Origin: Arenimonas composti TR7-09 = DSM 18010
GTDB lineage: Bacteria; Pseudomonadota; Gammaproteobacteria; Xanthomonadales; Xanthomonadaceae
Direction of reading: 5' to 3'
DNA length: 64,000 nt
NCBI RefSeq assembly: GCF_000426365.1
Contig: NZ_AUFF01000002.1
Location: forward strand, 62,001-126,000
How positions within the stretch are numbered: the stretch's first letter is position 1; each line of letters starts with the position of its first letter. Made by a program: the position numbers and the translations under genes. The notes beneath the pieces are model-generated. The model was given only the letters and a program-made list of their open reading frames with translations. It ran no database searches and was not told the DNA's origin. Below are positions 36,320 to 44,862 of the stretch, one piece after another.

Positions 36320-37525
36320 ATGTCACGTCGCACCGTTCTCGCCGCCGCGCTGGTGTTCGCGCTCGCCGGCTGCACCGACAGCAACGGCCGGCAGGCGCTG
36401 GTCGATGCGGACCCCGACGACGCCGAAGTGCCGGTCGCGACCGATCCGGCGAAGCCTTCGCAGGTCGCGCCCGCCGATCCGGCGACCGCGTTCGCGATCG
36501 AGGACGTCGCCGGCTTCGTGGACCCCTGGGCGATGAGCTTCCTGCCCGACGGCCGCCTGCTGGTCACCGAGAAGGCCGGCGTGCTGCGCCTGTTCGATCC
36601 CGGCACCCGCGCTGCCGGCGAGATCGGCGGCGTGCCGGAGGTGGTCGAGCGCGGCCAGGGCGGTTTCGGCGACGTCGTGCTGCATCCGGGTTTCGCCGAC
36701 AACGGCTGGGTCTATCTGAGCTGGGTCGAGGCGGGGCCGGGCGGCACCGGCAGTGCGGTCGGCCGCGCGACGCTGGTGCTCGACGAGGCCGGCGGCGGCA
36801 CGCTGCAGGGCCTCGAGGTGATCTGGCGACAGTCGCCGAAGCGCGGCGGCGACGGCCATTTCGGCCAGCGCATCGCCTTCGGCCCCGACGGCATGCTGTA
36901 CATCAGCTCGAGCGAGCGCCAGGAGTTCACCCCGGCGCAGGACATGGGCGGCAACCTCGGCAAGATCGTGCGTCTGCACGACGACGGCAGCGTGCCCGCC
37001 GACAACCCGTTCGCCGACCAGGGCGGCGTCGCCGCGCAGGTGTGGACGCTCGGCCACCGCAACGTGCTCGGCCTGGCCTTCGATGCCGCCGGCCAGCTCT
37101 GGGCGCACGAGATGGGCCCGAAGGGCGGCGACGAACTCAACCGCATCGAGCGCGGCGCCAACTACGGCTACCCGATCGTCAGCAATGGCGACCACTACGA
37201 CGGCCGCGACATCCCCGACCACCCGACGCGGCCGGAATTCCGCGCCCCGGTGGTGTTCTGGAACCCGTCGATCTCGCCGGCCGGGCTGCTGGTCTACGAC
37301 GGCGACGCCTTCCCGCAGTGGCAGGGCAATGCCTTCATGGGCGGCCTGTCCGGCATGGCCCTGATCCGCATCGAGTTCGACGGCGACGGTGGCGCCCGCG
37401 AGGCCCAGCGCTTCGACATGCGCCGGCGCATCCGCGAGGTCGAGCAGGGCCCGGACGGCGCCTTGTGGCTCCTGACCGACGGCGGCGAGGGCCGCTTGCT
37501 GAAACTCTCCCCCGCCGGCGGCTGA
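36320..37525 (+). CDS. PQQ-dependent aldose dehydrogenase (YliI-like) lipoprotein
   Basis: 401 residues from ATG 36320 with a lipobox L-A-G-C near 17. Motifs are D-P-W-A-M-S-F-L-P-D-G-R-L-L-V-T-E, G-G-F-G-D-V-V-L-H-P, H-F-G-Q-R-I-A-F, G-H-R-N-V-L-G-L-A and G-G-D-E-L-N, the soluble aldose sugar dehydrogenase signature. Upstream codons of the frame are not coding. It lies 145 bases after the other PQQ enzyme and may be in the same operon. Confidence 0.9.
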   Translation: MSRRTVLAAALVFALAGCTDSNGRQALVDADPDDAEVPVATDPAKPSQVAPADPATAFAIEDVAGFVDPWAMSFLPDGRLLVTEKAGVLRLFDPGTRAAGEIGGVPEVVERGQGGFGDVVLHPGFADNGWVYLSWVEAGPGGTGSAVGRATLVLDEAGGGTLQGLEVIWRQSPKRGGDGHFGQRIAFGPDGMLYISSSERQEFTPAQDMGGNLGKIVRLHDDGSVPADNPFADQGGVAAQVWTLGHRNVLGLAFDAAGQLWAHEMGPKGGDELNRIERGANYGYPIVSNGDHYDGRDIPDHPTRPEFRAPVVFWNPSISPAGLLVYDGDAFPQWQGNAFMGGLSGMALIRIEFDGDGGAREAQRFDMRRRIREVEQGPDGALWLLTDGGEGRLLKLSPAGG

Positions 37526-37540
37526 GGCTGGGGCCCCACC

Positions 37541-37626
37541 TGTAGGAGCGGCTTCAGCCGCGATGCCCCTACGACGCGAATTCTTAGGCGCGCTTCGCGC
37601 GCATCGCGCCTGAAGGCGCTCCTACA
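37541..37626. repeat. Paired REP of the Xanthomonadales GTAGGAGCGGCTTCAG type
   Basis: TGTAGGAGCGGCTTCAGCCG and its inverted partner CGCGCCTGAAGGCGCTCCTA flank a 46-base centre that has its own palindrome. It is a classic inverted REP pair, between the sugar dehydrogenase and TRIC genes. Confidence 0.88.
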
Positions 37627-37646
37627 GCACTCATCGGCTCCCCGCG

Positions 37647-38252
37647 ATGCTCCTTACGCTCACCGACCTCATCGGCACCTTCGCCTTCGCGCTTTCCGGC
37701 GGCCTCGTCGCCGTGCGCCACCGCCTCGACCTGTTCGGGGTGCTGGTGCTGGCGATCGCGGCGGCGGTCGCTGGCGGTGTGCTGCGTGATGTGCTGCTCG
37801 ACGTCACGCCGGCGGCGATCGCCGACTGGCGCTATCCGGTGACGGCGATCGCGGCGGGCCTGGTCTGTTTCGCCTGGCATGAACGCGTCGAACGCCTGCG
37901 CAATCCGGTGCAGTTGTTCGACGCGGTCGGGCTGGCGCTGTTCGCGGTGCTCGGCGCCGGCAAGGCGCTGCAGTTCGGCGCCGGCCCGTTCGCGGCGGTG
38001 ATGCTCGGCGTGCTGTCGGGCATCGGCGGCGGCATCGCCCGCGACGTGCTGGTCGCGCAGATCCCGGCGGTGCTGCAGCGCGAGCTCTATGCGGTCGCGG
38101 CGCTGGCCGGCGCCCTCGTCGTCGTGATCGCCGCGGCGTTCGATCTGCCCGCGACGCCGGCCGCCTTCGCCGGCGCGGGCCTCTGCTTCCTGCTGCGCCT
38201 GGCCGCCATCCGCCGCGGCTGGCGCCTTCCCGTTGCGGGGGGCGGCGAGTAA
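37647..38252 (+). CDS. TRIC-type cation channel (UPF0126)
   Basis: 201 residues, with six or seven membrane helices in two repeats. F-A-L-S-G-G-L-V-A-V-R-H near 15 and G-G-V-L-R-D-V-L-L near 43 are echoed by G-G-G-I-A-R-D-V-L near 127, the two half-channel signatures. The prokaryotic TRIC homologues are trimeric potassium/cation channels in the inner membrane. Confidence 0.9.
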   Translation: MLLTLTDLIGTFAFALSGGLVAVRHRLDLFGVLVLAIAAAVAGGVLRDVLLDVTPAAIADWRYPVTAIAAGLVCFAWHERVERLRNPVQLFDAVGLALFAVLGAGKALQFGAGPFAAVMLGVLSGIGGGIARDVLVAQIPAVLQRELYAVAALAGALVVVIAAAFDLPATPAAFAGAGLCFLLRLAAIRRGWRLPVAGGGE

Positions 38253-38280
38253 CGAGTAGAGAGTAACGAGTAACGAGTGG
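38247..38280. repeat. GAGTAACGAG tandem repeat
   Basis: GAGTAACGAGTAGAGAGTAA with further units. It is the reverse orientation of the CTCGTT repeats at 24960 and 31499; a CTCGTTCCTCGTTTC copy at 38319-38347 faces it and could pair with it over a loop that is GCGC-rich. The whole piece may act as terminator for the two convergent genes. Confidence 0.65.
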
Positions 38281-38345
38281 ACGCCCGCGCGCCCCGCGCG
38301 CGCGAAACGCGCGCCTTCACTCGTTCCTCGTTTCTCGCTCTCGTT

Positions 38346-39107
38346 TCAGGAGCGCAGGCGCCACCCGGTGGTGAAGATTCCGCGCACGACCAGCAGGCAA
38401 GCCGCGAGGAAGACGAGGATCGCGGCGAAGCTGATGCGCACGTCGACGTCGGCCTGGCCGTAGAAGCTCCAGCGGAAGCCGCTGATCAGGTAGACCACCG
38501 GATTGGCCAGCGCGATCTTCTGCCACAGCGGCGGCAGCATGTCGATCGAGTAGAAGGCGCCGCCGAGGAAGGTCAGCGGCGTGACGATCATCACCGGGAT
38601 CACCTGCAGCTTCTGGAAGTCGGTCGCCCACAGGCCGACGATGAAGCCGAACAGGCAGAAGCTCAGCGCCGTCAACACCAGGAACACCAGCATCCACAGC
38701 GGATGCGCGACCGTGTACGGCACGAAGAAGCGCGCGGTGACCAGGATGAGCGTGCCGATCATCAGCGACTTGGTCGTCGCTGCGCCGACGTAGCCGAGCA
38801 CCGCCTCGCGCCACGTCACCGGCGCCGACAGCAGCTCGTAGATCGTCCCGGCCCACTTCGGCATGTAGATGCCGAACGAGGCGTTCGAGATCGATTCGTT
38901 GAGGATCGCCAGCATCACCAGGCCGGGAATGATGAAGGCGCCGTAGCTGACGCCCTCGACATCGCCCATGCGCGCGCCGATCGCGGCGCCGAAGACCACG
39001 AAGTACAACGAGGTCGTCAGCACCGGCGAGGCGATCGACTCGGTGATCGTGCGGAAGGTGCGCGACATCTCGAAGCGGTAGATCGCCGCGACCGCGTGCA
39101 GGTTCAT
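38346..39107 (-). CDS. ABC-2 type transporter permease
   Basis: 253 residues with six membrane helices. [13 protein letters not shown] near 28, G-L-V-M-L-A-I-L-N near 62 and [11 protein letters not shown] near 178 match ABC-2 exporter permeases (YadH/NodJ-like). It overlaps the upstream ATPase gene by four bases. The substrate cannot be told from sequence. Confidence 0.9.
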   Translation of the reverse strand: MNLHAVAAIYRFEMSRTFRTITESIASPVLTTSLYFVVFGAAIGARMGDVEGVSYGAFIIPGLVMLAILNESISNASFGIYMPKWAGTIYELLSAPVTWREAVLGYVGAATTKSLMIGTLILVTARFFVPYTVAHPLWMLVFLVLTALSFCLFGFIVGLWATDFQKLQVIPVMIVTPLTFLGGAFYSIDMLPPLWQKIALANPVVYLISGFRWSFYGQADVDVRISFAAILVFLAACLLVVRGIFTTGWRLRS

Positions 39108-40102
39108 GCCGCACCTCCGGCGGTACCGCCGCGTTTCACCAGGTCGACGAAGATGTCCTCCAGCGAGCTCTCGCGGGTGTTGAGGTCGCGGTAGCCGATG
39201 CCGAGCTCGCCGAGCTGGCGCAGCAGCCCGGCGATGCCGGTGCGCTCGCCCTGGGCGTCGAAGGTGTAGACCAGCGCGTGGCCGTCGTCGGCGAGTTCCA
39301 GCGGCAGTCCGGCCAGCGCCGCCGGGATCGCCGCCAGCGGCGCCTGCAGCTGCAGCGTGAGCTGCTTGCGGCCGAGCTTGCGCATCAGCACCGCCTTGTC
39401 CTCGACCAGGATCAGCCGGCCCTTGTCGATGACACCGATGCGGTCGGCCATCTCCTCGGCTTCCTCGATGTAATGGGTGGTCAGGATGATCGTCGTGCCG
39501 CGCTCGCGCAGCTCGCGCACCATCGCCCACATGTCGCGGCGCAGCTCGACGTCGACGCCGGCGGTGGGTTCGTCGAGGAACAGGATCTTCGGCTCGTGGG
39601 TCAGCGCCTTGCCGATCATCACGCGGCGCTTCATGCCGCCGGAGAGGCTCATGATCTTCGCGTCGCGCTTGTCCCACAGCGACAGCGCCCGCAGCACGCG
39701 TTCGAGGTGGGCCGGGTCCGGCGGGAAGCCGAACAGGCCGCGGCTGAAGCGCATCGTCGCCCACACCGACTCGAAGGCGTCGGTGTAGATCTCCTGCGGC
39801 ACCAGGCCGATCTTGCGGCGCGCCGGCATCGGCTCGCGGGCGAGGTCGTGGCCGTCGACGACGATCGTGCCGCTGCTCGGCTTCACGATGCCGCAGACGC
39901 TGCCGATCAGGGTCGTCTTGCCGGCACCGTTGGGGCCGAGCAGGGCGAAGATCTCGCCGCGGCGGATGTCGAGGTCGATCGCGTGCAGGGCGGTCTGGCC
40001 GTTCGGCCAGGTCTTGCCGACCCCGCGCAGCTGCAGGATCGGCGCGCCGGCGGCGGCAGGGGTCGGTGGCGGGGACGAGGTGGCGGTGGCGGTCGCGGGC
40101 AT
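39104..40102 (-). CDS. ABC transporter ATP-binding protein (ABC-2 exporter)
   Basis: 332 residues. Walker [10 protein letters not shown] near 55, signature L-S-G-G-M-K-R-R near 153, Walker B I-L-F-L-D-E-P near 173, then the H-loop T-T-H-Y-I-E-E-A. The C-terminal 100 residues follow the YadG/NodI pattern. With the coupled permease it makes a complete inner-membrane exporter. Confidence 0.93.
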   Translation of the reverse strand: MPATATATSSPPPTPAAAGAPILQLRGVGKTWPNGQTALHAIDLDIRRGEIFALLGPNGAGKTTLIGSVCGIVKPSSGTIVVDGHDLAREPMPARRKIGLVPQEIYTDAFESVWATMRFSRGLFGFPPDPAHLERVLRALSLWDKRDAKIMSLSGGMKRRVMIGKALTHEPKILFLDEPTAGVDVELRRDMWAMVRELRERGTTIILTTHYIEEAEEMADRIGVIDKGRLILVEDKAVLMRKLGRKQLTLQLQAPLAAIPAALAGLPLELADDGHALVYTFDAQGERTGIAGLLRQLGELGIGYRDLNTRESSLEDIFVDLVKRGGTAGGAA

Positions 40103-40187
40103 GCGGCGCGGTTCTCGCGGGCGGGGCGACAGGCTAGTGCATCCGCGCGGGCTGCGGCACGGGGCCGTGCCGTGGTTTCATAGCGGC

Positions 40188-40697
40188 ATGTCGACGTTCA
40201 TGCCTTTCCGCCGGCGCGCGGCGCTGGTTTTCGCCACCGCTTCCCTCGTGCTGGCCGCCGGCTGCCAGCCGGGAGGCGGCGCGCCCGCTACGTCGGGGCC
40301 GGGGCAGGCCCCGGCGGCGACCGCCGATGCAGGCCAGCAGGTGCCCGTCGGCGCCGGCACCGGCGTCTGCCTGCGCCTGCGCGCCGGCGAGGAACTGACC
40401 GGCGTGCGCGTCGACGGCGAGGCCACGACGGCAGCGCTGCGCCATTCCGGCGGCACGGTCGACGTCTACGTCGGGCCGCTGCCGGATTTCCCCGGGTTCC
40501 GTCGCGTCACCCGCGGCCTGCCGGACACGCCGACGCCGGGTTTCGTGGCGATCGCCGAGGCGCACGAACACGGCCGCCGCTTCCTCCTCGCCGGCCACAA
40601 GCGCGACGCCGCCGGCCCGCGCCTCTACGCGATGTTCAGCGGCGCCGAGGCCATGTTCGCGCCCGGCCTCGACACCTCCCGCATCCTCGCCTGCTGA
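40188..40697 (+). CDS. Hypothetical lipoprotein
   Basis: 169 residues from ATG 40188 with a lipobox L-A-A-G-C near 26 and a low-complexity Gly/Ala/Pro linker. The rest has no family I know. A single-copy gene divergent from the ABC transporter. Confidence 0.65.
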   Translation: MSTFMPFRRRAALVFATASLVLAAGCQPGGGAPATSGPGQAPAATADAGQQVPVGAGTGVCLRLRAGEELTGVRVDGEATTAALRHSGGTVDVYVGPLPDFPGFRRVTRGLPDTPTPGFVAIAEAHEHGRRFLLAGHKRDAAGPRLYAMFSGAEAMFAPGLDTSRILAC

Positions 40698-40699
40698 TC

Positions 40700-40760
40700 C
40701 GGGACGTACACCGTTATGCGGGACGTACACCGTTAAGCGCGCTTAACGGTGTACGTCCCC
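40700..40760. repeat. GGGACGTACACCGTTAAGCG palindrome
   Basis: Two direct GGGACGTACACCGTT units, the second paired perfectly with an inverted copy (CGCTTAACGGTGTACGTCCC) around 40740. It supplies the stop codon and last codons of acpH (G-D-V-H-R). Confidence 0.88.
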
Positions 40761-41363
40761 GATCAGGGCGGGGTCGCGCCGCTGGGCCTCGGCGAACGCC
40801 CCGAGCTGCGGAAACAGCGCCGCGAACGCCGCCGCCGCCTCCCCTTCGTGCGCGCGCAGGCCATCGAGGCAGGCGATGAGACGGTCGCCGTGCCGCGACA
40901 GCCGGGTGGCGATGCGCCGCACCGCGAGGTCGACGTTGTCGCGCCGCGCATACGAGCCCAGCCAGTCGTGTTCGACCATGTGCGGCGCGATCCGGCGCAG
41001 CCGCGGCGGCATCGCGGGATCGTCGAGCGTCGCCAGCAGGATGCGGTGGAAGCGCGCCGTGAGCGTCGCCAGCGGCTCGTCGCACCAGCGCGGCCAGTCG
41101 CGCGCCAGGCAGTGGTCGAAGAACACGTCGATGGCGATGCCGGCATAGCGCCGCAGCCCCTGCGGGAAGTGCGTGCGCAGCGCTTCCACCGCCGGGAAGG
41201 TGTCGGTGAAATGGTCGATGCGCCGGTGCACGAGGATCTCGATCCGCACTTCCGGCGCCCAGTCGGACAGCGCCGCGCGGCCGAAGACGAAGTCGCCGAG
41301 CAGGCCGCCGAGCATCGCCGCCGGCGAATGGCGGGCCAGGGTGATGTGGGCCAGGTAGTTCAC
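40743..41363 (-). CDS. acpH: Acyl carrier protein phosphodiesterase
   Basis: 206 residues. M-N-Y-L-A-H-I-T-L-A near the start, L-G-D-F-V-F-G near 22, H-R-R-I-D-H-F-T-D near 46, D-V-F-F-D-H-C-L near 79 and W-L-G-S-Y near 134 are the AcpH (DUF479) metal and helix motifs. It removes phosphopantetheine from ACP. The last codons and stop lie within a repeat, giving an unusual tail. Confidence 0.88.
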   Translation of the reverse strand: MNYLAHITLARHSPAAMLGGLLGDFVFGRAALSDWAPEVRIEILVHRRIDHFTDTFPAVEALRTHFPQGLRRYAGIAIDVFFDHCLARDWPRWCDEPLATLTARFHRILLATLDDPAMPPRLRRIAPHMVEHDWLGSYARRDNVDLAVRRIATRLSRHGDRLIACLDGLRAHEGEAAAAFAALFPQLGAFAEAQRRDPALIGDVHR

Positions 41364-41537
41364 TGCCCGGTTCGTGCTCCGTACGGGATACGAGGTCGTG
41401 GAGGTGACGCCACTCTAGCCGCTCCCCGGCTCCCCGCCGGGCTTGACGGGCGAAGCCGGCCCGGCATGACCTGGATCAAGGTGCGCGCGCGGCGCCGCGG
41501 CGAGACTGCCGCCGTCCGCGCCACCCCGGAGATCCGC

Positions 41538-42113
41538 ATGCGTCGCCCCGTGCTCGCTCCCCTCACGCTGTTCGCCGCGATCTGCGCCGGCGGCTTCGCG
41601 CTCGCGGCCGTCGATGCGGCGGCGGGCGATGCCGCCCACGACGGCCACGCCCGCCATTCGCCGCACGAAGATGATCTGGCCGACGGCCTGGCGCGCTACG
41701 TCGTGGCCGCGCAGGCGGCGGTCGACGCGATCGACGCGGATGCGCCGGTCGCACAGCAGGCGCAGGCGCTCGAGACCCTCGCCGACGACGCGATCGCGCT
41801 CGTCGAACCCTTCGTGCAGCGCTTCCCCGCCTGCGGCGACTACCTGCGCGCCAGCACCGGGTTGCGCGAGGCCTGGCGCACGCTCAGCCCCGCCCGCATC
41901 GAGGCCGATTACCACCACGACGGCGCGCTGCCGCCGGTTGCCGATCCCCGCGAACGCGCGCGCTGCTACCAGATGAAGGACCTCGTGGTGCATCCGCTGA
42001 CCGCCCGCCGCCTGCTCGAGGAACCGGCGCCGGACCGCGCCGCGCTGCGCCACGAGATCGTCGAGGTCGTCGCGCATGGCGGCGCCTTGCGGGCGATGGT
42101 CTCCCGCCGATGA
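41538..42113 (+). CDS. Secreted hypothetical protein
   Basis: 191 residues from ATG 41538. A signal peptide (L-T-L-F-A-A-I-C-A-G-G-F-A-L-A) is followed by a helical region rich in Asp and Ala, with H-D-G-H-A-R-H-S-P-H near 40 as a possible metal-binding stretch and C-G-D-Y and C-Y-Q-M-K further on. Family unknown. The SelO gene follows on the same strand after 94 bases. Confidence 0.65.
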   Translation: MRRPVLAPLTLFAAICAGGFALAAVDAAAGDAAHDGHARHSPHEDDLADGLARYVVAAQAAVDAIDADAPVAQQAQALETLADDAIALVEPFVQRFPACGDYLRASTGLREAWRTLSPARIEADYHHDGALPPVADPRERARCYQMKDLVVHPLTARRLLEEPAPDRAALRHEIVEVVAHGGALRAMVSRR

Positions 42114-42207
42114 GCTGACGATTCGCAGCCCGCGATCCGCGGTTCGCAGGCCGCGTCGGTGCGGGGTGCGGACTGCGGTTTCACGGCAGTCGTGCGAACC
42201 TGCCGGC

Positions 42208-43767
42208 ATGCCCCTCGACCTGCCGCTCACCCACACCTACGCCACGCTGCCGCCGCGCTTCTTCCAGCAGGTCGCGCCGACGCCGGTGGGCTTGCCGGCG
42301 TGGCTGGCCTTCAATCACGAGCTCGCGGCCGAACTCGGCATCGCCGACGCCGCCGGCGTCGACGCTGAGGCGGGACTGGCGGTGTTCGCCGGCAATGCGC
42401 TGCCGCCGTCGGCGCGGCCGCTGGCGATGGCCTACGCCGGGCACCAGTTCGGCCATTTCGTGCCGCAGCTCGGCGACGGCCGCGCGATCCTGCTCGGCGA
42501 ACTGGTCGACGTGCACGGCGTGCGCCGCGACCTGCAGCTGAAGGGCGCCGGGCGCACCGCGTTCTCGCGCGGCGGCGACGGTCGCGCCGTGGTCGGGCCG
42601 GTGCTGCGCGAAGTCATCATCGGCGAGGCGCTGCACGCGCTCGGCATTCCGACGACGCGCGCGCTCGCCGCCGTCGCCACCGGCGAACCGGTACTGCGCG
42701 ACCGCGGGCCGCTGCCGGGGGCGGTGCTGACGCGGGTCGCGGCGAGCCATGTGCGGGTCGGAACGTTCGAGTTCTTCGCCGCCCGCGGCGATGTCGAGGC
42801 GCTGCGCCGGCTCGCCGACTACGTGATCGACCGCCATTACCCGGAACTCGCGAGCGCCGCCCCGCACGAGGCCGCGCTGGCCCTGCTGCGGGCGGTGAGC
42901 GAACGCCAGGCGGCGCTGCTGGCGATGTGGATGGCGGTCGGCTTCGTGCACGGGGTGATGAACACCGACAACATGGCGGTCTCGGGCGAGTCGATCGACT
43001 TCGGCCCCTGCGCCTTCCTCGACGAGTACGCGCCCGGCAAGACCTTCAGCTCGATCGACCGCCACGGCCGCTATGCGTTCGCGAACCAGCCGGTGATCGC
43101 GCAGTGGAACCTGGCGCGGCTCGGCGAATGCCTGCTGCCGCTGATGATCGCGCCCGGCAGCGCGATCCCCGACGAGGCGGCCGCGGTCGCTGCGGCGACC
43201 GCCGAGCTGCAGGCCTTCCCGGCACGCTTCGAGGCGCAGTGGCAGGCGCGGCTGCGCGCCAGGCTCGGCCTGGTCGAGACGCGCGACGGCGACGACGGCC
43301 TGGCCGCCGACCTGCTCGCGGCGATGCACGCGGCCGGCGCCGACTGGACGCTGACGTTCCGGCGCCTCGCGGAATGGGTGGAGGACGGGTTCGCTGCCGG
43401 CGAAGCGGGTGCGGTCGACCCGGTCGACGCCTTCGGCGCCGGCGCGCGGGCACCGCTGCCGATGGATCCGGTCGCACCGGCCGACTTCCTCGCGCCCTGG
43501 TTGCCGCGCTGGCGCGAACGCCTGGCGGCGGAAGCGCGGCCGCCGCAGCAGGTCGCCGCGGCGACCCGTGCGGTGGCGCCGGCGGTGATCCCGCGCAACC
43601 ACCAGGTCGAGGCCGCGCTGCGGGCGGCCGAGGACGGCGAACTCGCGCCGTTCCGGGCGCTGCTGGCGGCGGTCCGGCGGCCGTTCGCCGACGATGCCGC
43701 GCAGCAGCCCTTCATCGCCGCGCCGGCGCCGGCCGCGCGGGTCTGCGCGACGTTCTGCGGGACCTGA
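42208..43767 (+). CDS. selO: SelO-family protein adenylyltransferase (YdiU)
   Basis: 519 residues from ATG 42208. A-G-H-Q-F-G-H-F-V-P-Q-L-G-D-G-R-A near 76, Q-L-K-G-A-G-R-T-A-F-S-R near 111, G-E-A-L-H-A-L-G near 141, H-G-V-M-N-T-D-N near 249 and I-D-F-G-P-C near 267 are the pseudokinase motifs by which SelO transfers AMP to proteins. The C-terminus ends C-A-T-F-C-G-T, with Cys in the position where other homologues have selenocysteine. It is linked to oxidative stress control in bacteria. Confidence 0.93.
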   Translation: MPLDLPLTHTYATLPPRFFQQVAPTPVGLPAWLAFNHELAAELGIADAAGVDAEAGLAVFAGNALPPSARPLAMAYAGHQFGHFVPQLGDGRAILLGELVDVHGVRRDLQLKGAGRTAFSRGGDGRAVVGPVLREVIIGEALHALGIPTTRALAAVATGEPVLRDRGPLPGAVLTRVAASHVRVGTFEFFAARGDVEALRRLADYVIDRHYPELASAAPHEAALALLRAVSERQAALLAMWMAVGFVHGVMNTDNMAVSGESIDFGPCAFLDEYAPGKTFSSIDRHGRYAFANQPVIAQWNLARLGECLLPLMIAPGSAIPDEAAAVAAATAELQAFPARFEAQWQARLRARLGLVETRDGDDGLAADLLAAMHAAGADWTLTFRRLAEWVEDGFAAGEAGAVDPVDAFGAGARAPLPMDPVAPADFLAPWLPRWRERLAAEARPPQQVAAATRAVAPAVIPRNHQVEAALRAAEDGELAPFRALLAAVRRPFADDAAQQPFIAAPAPAARVCATFCGT

Positions 43768-43785
43768 GGCGCCGGAGCGCGAACT

Positions 43786-43959
43786 TCAGGTGACGGCCTT
43801 GAACACCGTCAGGCCGAGGATGAACAGCAGCGCGGCGATCGCGACGAAGGCCCAGAACAGGAACTTCGCGATGCCCATCGCGGCACCGGCGACACCGGTG
43901 AAGCCGAGCGCGCCGGCGATCAGCGCGATGACGAGGAAGATGAGGGCCCACTTGATCAT
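43786..43959 (-). CDS. DUF1328 small membrane protein
   Basis: 57 residues from ATG 43959, preceded by GGAGA. Two hydrophobic segments: [22 protein letters not shown] and [12 protein letters not shown]. It matches the DUF1328/YtjA stress-linked family. It converges with selO. Confidence 0.9.
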   Translation of the reverse strand: MIKWALIFLVIALIAGALGFTGVAGAAMGIAKFLFWAFVAIAALLFILGLTVFKAVT

Positions 43960-44096
43960 GACGGTTCTCCAGGCCGGCGACGGGCCGGCGTGGCGACATG
44001 CTCGTACCGGTGGCGTGCGCGGGCGATGAAAACCCCCGGCGCCGCGCATTGCAGGCTGCCGGGTCGCGGCGGGCGGAATCGTGCAGCACGCGGCGT

Positions 44097-44183
44097 CGCG
44101 AAAACGGTGCCGCGCACCGTTATCCGCGGATGACCGTGCGCGGCACCGTTTTCTTCGCGGTTAACCGTGCGCGGCACCGTTAG
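44097..44183. repeat. CGGTGCCGCGCACCG-type palindromes
   Basis: AAAACGGTGCCGCGCACCGT, then an inverted copy CGTGCGCGGCACCGTTTT, then a third unit after TTAAC. This is a third palindrome family, seen only here in the window. It occupies most of the 324-base gap between the DUF1328 gene and the next gene; I see nothing else there. Confidence 0.8.
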
Positions 44184-44283
44184 CGGGAACCATTGCCGCA
44201 CCGGCGTCGCGCGGTTGGCACGCGAGTTGCTGCGTTCGGGGAGTCCGGGCAATGCGGCCCGGGCCTTCAACGGAGAATCCCCC

Positions 44284-44784
44284 ATGACGAACAAGAATCC
44301 CGACACGAATCCCGATCCGATCACCGGCGCCCCGGGCGCGCATCCGGTCGGCACCGGCCTCGGCGCCGCGGCCGGTGGTGCGGTCGCCGGTGCGGCGGTC
44401 GGCACCGTCGCCGGTCCGGTCGGCACCGCGATCGGCGCGACCGTCGGCGCGGTCGTCGGCGGCCTGGCCGGCAAGGGCGTCGCCGAGGGCGTCAACCCGA
44501 CGGTCGAGGACGCCTACTGGCGCGACCAGTACGCCAGCGAGCCGTACTACCTGTCCGACTACACCTACGACGACTACGCCCCGGCCTATCGCCTCGGCTA
44601 CGACGCCCGCAGCGCCTATCCGGGCAAGCGCTACGACGAGATCGAGAGCGAGCTCGAGCGCAAGTGGGACGCCACCCGCGGCTCCTCGCGCCTGGCCTGG
44701 ACCGACGCCAAGTACGCGACCCGCGCCGCGTGGCACAAGGTCGAGCGTGCCCTCCCGGGCGACGCCGACGGCGACGGCATCTGA
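44284..44784 (+). CDS. Glycine-zipper hypothetical protein
   Basis: 166 residues from ATG 44284. The region 24-64 is a long glycine zipper (G-L-G-A-A-A-G-G-A-V-A-G-A-A-V), which would span or insert into a membrane. The second half is rich in Tyr and Asp (Y-Y-L-S-D-Y-T-Y-D-D-Y), then R-L-G-Y-D-A-R. No signal peptide. Related unnamed proteins are common in proteobacteria and often stress-linked. Confidence 0.75.
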   Translation: MTNKNPDTNPDPITGAPGAHPVGTGLGAAAGGAVAGAAVGTVAGPVGTAIGATVGAVVGGLAGKGVAEGVNPTVEDAYWRDQYASEPYYLSDYTYDDYAPAYRLGYDARSAYPGKRYDEIESELERKWDATRGSSRLAWTDAKYATRAAWHKVERALPGDADGDGI

Positions 44785-44788
44785 TGGT

Positions 44789-44862
44789 CCGGGACGTACA
44801 CCGTTAAGCGGGAAACCGCTTCAACGGTGTACGTCCCGCTTAACGGGGTACGTCCCCGTTCA
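44789..44862. repeat. GGGACGTACACCGTTAAGCGGG inverted repeat with a GGGGTACGTCCCC unit
   Basis: GGGACGTACACCGTTAAGCG faces CGCTTCAACGGTGTACGTCC, followed by CTTAACGGGGTACGTCCCCG. It separates the convergent glycine-zipper and phytase genes. The phytase stop codon (44860-44862) is at its right edge. Confidence 0.85.

Noticed and set aside
37541-37626. Rho-independent terminator
   Set aside because: It has strong stems but no U-run; the sequence matches the known REP family, so it is listed as a repeat.
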